This document shows, piece after piece, positions 59,099-64,000 of a stretch of DNA of 64,000 bases. The position numbers and the translations under genes are program-made. Below the pieces are notes generated by a model. The model was given only the letters and a program-made list of their open reading frames with translations. It was not told where the DNA came from and searched no databases. Position 1 is the stretch's first letter, and each line of letters begins with the position of its first letter. The stretch covers positions 744,001 through 808,000 of the forward strand of contig JAOVFP010000019.1 of assembly GCA_025738555.1 (NCBI GenBank), written 5' to 3'. The DNA comes from Cyathus striatus (Eukaryota > Basidiomycota > Agaricomycetes > Agaricales > Nidulariaceae).

Positions 59099-61690
59099 TC
59101 AGATATCCCTAATGTGCAACGACTCAAGCCAGCATTTACACATACCAAACACACCCTTTATGAAGGATATTTGTTGCAGCCTGATGGTATGGAAGAATCA
59201 GAGGGGATAGTAAAGGCTCATGTATGTGTATTCTGTATACGGGAATTGAAGAAAAAGCAAGGAGACAAAGAAAAGCCACCATGCATGTCACTAGCCAATA
59301 ATCTCTGGGTCAGGCCTATTCCTTGGGAATTACAAAGATTAACATTTGCAGAGCAGTTGTTAATTGCACAGGTGTACCCAAGAGTATACACATTCAAATT
59401 GTTTCCAAAGAAAATAGGGGGTAGTCGGGATAATCTTCAAAGGGGAATGAGAGGAAATGTCAGCTCATTCAAACTAAATCTCGACGATATGACAAAGATG
59501 TTACATGGGGACCTGATGCCATGGCCAATCAGTGTACTTTCCTCAATTATCACCATTACTTTTATAGGAGTGGGCAATCTTCCAAAGAAATACCTTTGGA
59601 ATACTTTCCGGGTGCGAAGACAGGCAATTGGGGAGGCATTACAGTGGCTGAAAGCCAATAATCTGAAATATTATGGTAATATCAATATTGATGTGAATTG
59701 GTTGAAATTATTACCAGAGGATGACATTCCTGATGAAGTTATTGGGATTGTATGACAGTCAATGGATGTTGGAATAGTTGATCAGGAAAGTGATGGCTAC
59801 GTTCCAAATGCAGAGGAGGAAAATGAAGAAAGTAGAGGTAAGTAGATGAGATCTGAACAATAACAGAAGAAAGTTAACAAACATTTCAAAGTTGCAGCTG
59901 AGTCCGATAGATTGGGGGATGAACCAGATGTTGTTCCATATACAGTGACAGGAACAACAGACACAGATTTGTCAAAAGTGACAGCGAATGAATTAATGGA
60001 TTGGGGAGTAAACAATCTTTGGGAGGAAGGAAAAGAAGGGCCATATGCTGTTCGGCATGGGTGACAACCGGTTTGTGATTTTGGCCGGCCAAGAGAGGCA
60101 GCACTGTGTGAAGTGATAGACTATGATAGGGAAAATTACTTTGAATGAGCATTCCCATGCCTGTTCCCATATGGTGTTGGAGGACCTGAGGCAGATCGAC
60201 CTGAAGAAGTGGTACTTGCAGAGCATGCAAAATGGTTGATGCAATTTTGTGACCGGCGATTCCGAAAGCATGAGACATTTCCTTTTGTTATTTTTGGAAT
60301 ATTACAGAGAAGGGAGGCACTAGGATCAGCACGGCTACAAATGCGCTGTCGAAATTTTGATGAAGATGCCAGAATATTATCCACAGTAACTACAGATATG
60401 CTTCAAAAAGCCAAAATGGAGGAGGAGAACAAAATGGCAATATCAGAACCGGCTGTTAGGTTGTTACGCAAACATGTACATGCAGTTGGTGGGCGTGTAA
60501 TGGGTTCAAATCAATCACAGTATCAACTTAGATCTCAAATGTGGTCTACTGCAGTATACATTGGACCGCCTTCTCTGTGGATTACAATAAATCCCTGTGA
60601 CTTACATGACCCTATAGCACAGATATTTGCTGGAGAAAATATAGATATGGACAATTTTGTCTGAACAGCTGGACCAGACAAGAAAAAAAGGGCACAAAAT
60701 ATAGCCAGTGATCCATATGCTGCAGCAAAATTTTTTCATTTCCTTATCAAAACTATTCTGGAGACACTTTTAGGAATAACAGTTACACAGTACCAGACCC
60801 ACATAGAAAATGGAGTCTATGGCCGAGTTGCAGCATATTTTGGAACAGTTGAATCACAAGGAAGGGGAAGTCTACATCTTCATTTAATATTATGGTTAGA
60901 AAATACACCTACCTCAGCAGAAATACAAGAATTACTCAAATCTGAGGCCTTTCGAGAACAAGTAAAAAAATTTATAGGAGCCAATATTTGGGCATATGCT
61001 CCAGGATTAGAGACAGCAGAATCAGTTCAACACATGGAGAATGACATTGAAATAGCATACTCTCGGCCTCCTCACCCAGACTCAGAAAATTATGCAGAAG
61101 ATATAAAACAATATGAAGCCAAAGTAGCACGAGCAAAACAGATCCACACTTGTGAACTTCGTCGATGCATTATATATGATGGTAAAGGGCAGGCCAAATG
61201 CAAATGACATGCTCCGTTTGAGATAGCAGAAGATGATTACATAAAAGAAGATGGTACCTGGGCACCAAAGAGACTCTATGAAAATGTCAACAATTGGAAC
61301 CCAGCGGTAACAATCAATGTGAAATGCAATAATGATTCCAAGTTACTAACCAATGGCCGGGAAACATTGAATATAGGTGAATACATATTCACATATGCAA
61401 GCAAAAACCAGGGGATGAATTACAATTTATCTGCACTTATGGCAGAAGGGCATGCATACCACATTCATCGCAATCCAGAGGTTGATTCCTTGAGAGATCA
61501 ACAATGAAAACTAATTTTTCGGTTAGCTCACATAGTAAACTGAGAGCAAGAATTGGCAGCCCCCATGGTGATATCATATTTGATGGGATGGGGAGACACA
61601 TATCGCTCTCACCATTATACACCAATATATTGGTCTGCTTTCGTCAGTGTGCTGTTCAAGGTATTTCCAGAAATCAAACCTTTTAATGTG
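59099..61690 (+). pseudogene. Helitron protein, DUF6570-like and Rep segments
   Basis: Continues the frame from 50,935 across the Gypsy target site. The first part (CVFCIRELKKK, SLANNLWV, LTFAEQLLIAQV) matches the DUF6570-like region. After a 61-nt intron (59837-59897) the Rep domain follows: NPCDLHDP, VESQGRGSLHLHL with the HUH motif H-L-H at 60875-60883, and the two-tyrosine motif YIFTYASK (Tyr codons 61382 and 61394). The Rep nuclease would nick and join DNA in rolling-circle transposition. Seven TGA codons break an otherwise uninterrupted frame: 59753, 60062, 60146, 60662, 61205, 61505, 61541. Confidence 0.85.
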
Positions 61691-61985
61691 AGGTAAGTAC
61701 TGAAGCAAACAGTATCATTGTACAGGTATGAATGAATGAATTTTTCAGTAGTTTCCCTATCATCATGAGGGAGAATGAAGAAGTAAATGAGGAAATACAA
61801 CAGTAAGTGCTAAAAAAACACAAGTGAGAAGATATACTGATGTAAACAAAGGCAAAATAATGATGATGAAAAAAGTACAAGAGAGGAGAATAACACAGAA
61901 AGTAACAATAATGATGAAGAAGTTAATGTAAGTAAGCCTAGAATAATAAGTGAATGAAATTAATAACAATAATTGTATATTTTAG
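61691..61985. other. AT-rich intron-like stretch inside the Helitron gene
   Basis: Starts GTAAGTACTG right after an open frame at about 61,693 and ends ATATTTTAG before the frame resumes at 61,986. It may contain a small extra exon rich in acidic codons. Confidence 0.4.
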
Positions 61986-64000
61986 CTTGAAGAAGAGTTA
62001 ATAACACTTCAGAGTGACAACTATGGAAAACTGGCAAAAAAATGTCAATTTACTGATTATGCCCTAAGGGGAGAAGCTCTCAAACAACTCAGTGTTTTGC
62101 AGTATTTTCTTGAGACATATGAAACTAGAGAGCGACCTAAAAATAATGATCAAAATGCAGGAATGGGAATGGAGGAAAGTGAGGGCCATACTAAACGAGG
62201 AAGGCATAAAAATCAAAGGGTGTGTTATCAGGGGGGCCATCCACTACATGGGAGGAGGCAAAGAGTTGTCCGAACACCAGGTCATTCCAATCTTCCCAAT
62301 TTCATAGGACCCTACTTTCCAAGAAGCGATGATCCAGAAATTCATGAATTTTATTGTGCCTCCATGTTGTTACTGCTCAAGCCTTGGCGAAATATCCAGT
62401 CAGATTTAAAACTACAAAGTGAAAGTTGGGAAGAAGCCTTTACAAGTTTCATGACATCAGCACCTCCTCAAGTGCAACGAGTTGTGTCTGGAATTCAATA
62501 TTACCATGAAAGTAAAAGTGCAGTGAAGTGAGACCAGGAAAGAGCATTGGCAGAGCTTCCAGTATTTGAGGCTTGTAGAAATGCATACACTGAACAAATG
62601 GAGGAAGATTTGGCAGTTGAAGATATTGACCATGAGGACCAAAGGCTTACAGACTGTATAACAGCGTACACCAAGAAAGGTCTTGAAGAGTTGAAAGCAT
62701 CAGTAATCAATTGGCATGAAAAGAATCATGGAATACTTGCAGTAGTTATTGGGCAACAGAGTGGCATTTTTGACCAGAAAAGGACAACTCATTGGGAACT
62801 AACACCAAACACAATAGAAATCAAAAAAGCGACAGGTGGAAGAATGAACATGTTGAAGAAATGGAAAGTTCAGATGGCGAAAGATGTAGTGGAACAAAAT
62901 AGAGTAGGGCATTTAACAACAAACGAAGACACAACAGGTTCAGTCATGATGTTAGGAGATGGACAAAGTGGGGTAAGAGGCGAAGCATCAGTAATATATA
63001 CTGAAAACAGGATCCAAAACATTCAAAACTCAGATTTGTCAGACAAGGCATTAACTCCCTTAGATCTATCTATGCTGAAGACAGATCAAAAACGGGCGTA
63101 TGAAATTGTAGCATGGCACTTAGACCAAACACTTATTGGAAAGAAACCATCAGAACTCCAAAAATTAATCTTAGGGGATGGAGGGACTGGCAAGTCTAAA
63201 GTGATACAGACAATAACACATCTGTTCGCACAAAGAAGAGCACAGTTTCTGTAATTGAAAGCTGCATATACTGGAGTGGCTGCCTCTATTGTGGACGGGA
63301 AAACAACGCATACTATAGGGATGATTTCCAGAAACAGTAAAAAGCTTACGAATGAAACCAGGCAGAAGTTGCAAGAATTTTGGCAACCATATAGCTATTT
63401 GATTATAGATGAGGTTTCAATGATCTCCAAGACATTTTTAACCACCCTCTCCAAGAACATTGGAATAGGTAAGGCCAAGGGAGGAGTAATTGATCCAGAA
63501 CACAGTAACCCAGAAGATTCCAAAAGTTTTGGAGGAATAAATGTTATTCTCTGTGGTGATTTACATCAATTTCCTCCAGTAGCAGCCAAGAAGCGAAATT
63601 CACTTTACTTCAAATCAATTCATTCAGACTCAGATGACTTTAAGAATGGACACAGTATCTATGAACAATTTGAAACAGTGGTAATTCTGTGGGAACAAGT
63701 CCGAGTAACAGACCAACCATGGTGTGAATTCTTGCGACGATTACGCATAGGAAATGTTCAAAAGCAAGACTTATCAATGCTTAGAAAACTTGTTATAGGT
63801 AATCCAGATAGCAGTCCAGTTGATTTTACGAAAGCACCATGGAACAAAATGTGTTTGGTAACTCCACAACATGCAGTTAGGATGGAATGGAACTTGATGG
63901 CGATTGAAAAACATTGCAAATCCAGTGGCCAGTGGTTATTAATCTGTCCAGCCAAAGACACTATAGGAAAGTGTTCACTATCCATTGTTGAACAATATGC
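61986..64000 (+). pseudogene. Helitron protein, linker and PIF1-type helicase (runs off the window)
   Basis: Frame resumes at 61,986 (LEEELITLQSDNYGK) and continues to the edge except for TGA at 62529 and TAA at 63252. PIF1-family helicase motifs: Walker A GDGGTGKSK at 63,174-63,200, Walker B IIDEVSM at about 63,402-63,422, and GDLHQFPPV near 63,560. The helicase unwinds the strand displaced during transposition. The C-terminal motifs lie outside the window. Confidence 0.85.

Larger units (their letters stand above)
48118..64000 (+). mobile_element. Helitron, decayed, interrupted by a Gypsy element and open at the window end
   Basis: It contains a SAP-like/zinc-binding N-terminal segment, a DUF6570-like segment, a Rep domain with HUH and two-tyrosine motifs, and a PIF1-type helicase, in the usual Helitron order. 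The Gypsy element at 50,941-59,093 splits it. Left and right termini were not identified, so the left limit given is that of the accessory gene. Confidence 0.75.

Noticed and set aside
59753..62531. TGA recoded as an amino acid in the Helitron
   Set aside because: Host genes in the window end in TGA, and mutational CGA to TGA change explains the positions more simply.

Overview
The window looks like nuclear DNA of a mushroom-forming basidiomycete (Agaricomycetes). Genes are split by very short introns (about 46-67 nt). There are NACHT/STAND proteins with a fungal helical N-terminal domain, HXXXD acyltransferases, Crinkler/RHS-type NTPase-nuclease proteins, a chromodomain Ty3/Gypsy retrotransposon and a Helitron with a DUF6570-like module. 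The species cannot be named from the sequence. No rRNA gene, complete tRNA gene, CRISPR array or bacterial operon was seen.

Layout. At 0.7-2.2 kb lies a TA-flanked mariner-type non-autonomous element. Two tandem acyltransferase genes (3.4-7.0 kb) have identical exon lengths. NLR copy 1 (7.2-9.5 kb, minus) carries one in-frame stop. A 14-exon secreted type-B carboxylesterase (10.1-12.5 kb, minus) is fully resolvable and has an intact catalytic triad. Crinkler-like gene 1 (14.4-16.1 kb, plus) is intact. NLR copy 2 (18.5-20.85 kb, minus) lies divergent from an EF-hand protein (24.5-28.0 kb, plus) that has the same N-terminal domain. The 3' part of that EF-hand gene is separated by a 1,004-bp insertion and resumes at 29.06-30.17 kb. 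Then follow a segmental duplication with a chimeric relic (Crinkler 3' end joined to an acyltransferase fragment, about 32.1 kb), NLR copy 3 split by a hAT-like element (32.6-36.4 kb), a 248-bp MITE, intact Crinkler-like gene 2 (38.8-40.4 kb, minus) and an ArsB/citrate-type transporter (42.4-44.1 kb, plus).

The right end (about 48-64 kb and beyond) is a decayed Helitron with a divergent accessory gene on its left. It is interrupted by a complete chromodomain Gypsy element (50,941-59,093) with GGATC target duplications. Both target-site junctions, hAT in NLR3 and Gypsy in the Helitron, regain an open frame when the insert and one duplication are mentally removed.

Taken together, this is an accessory, repeat-rich compartment. 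Duplicated NLR-like, EF-hand/STAND-like and Crinkler-like genes, all families linked to recognition and biological conflict, are being copied, recombined and broken, with a few ordinary enzyme and transporter genes between them. Two modes of decay are visible. The Helitron has lost its frame almost only through TGA codons where arginine is expected, which fits CGA to TGA (CpG) change. The Gypsy copy has nearly identical LTRs but many small indels. The observations most worth following are the antisense cysteine-rich gene inside the Gypsy element, the Helitron accessory gene, the shared N-terminal domain of NLR and EF-hand proteins, and the Crinkler-like pair with its conserved core promoter.
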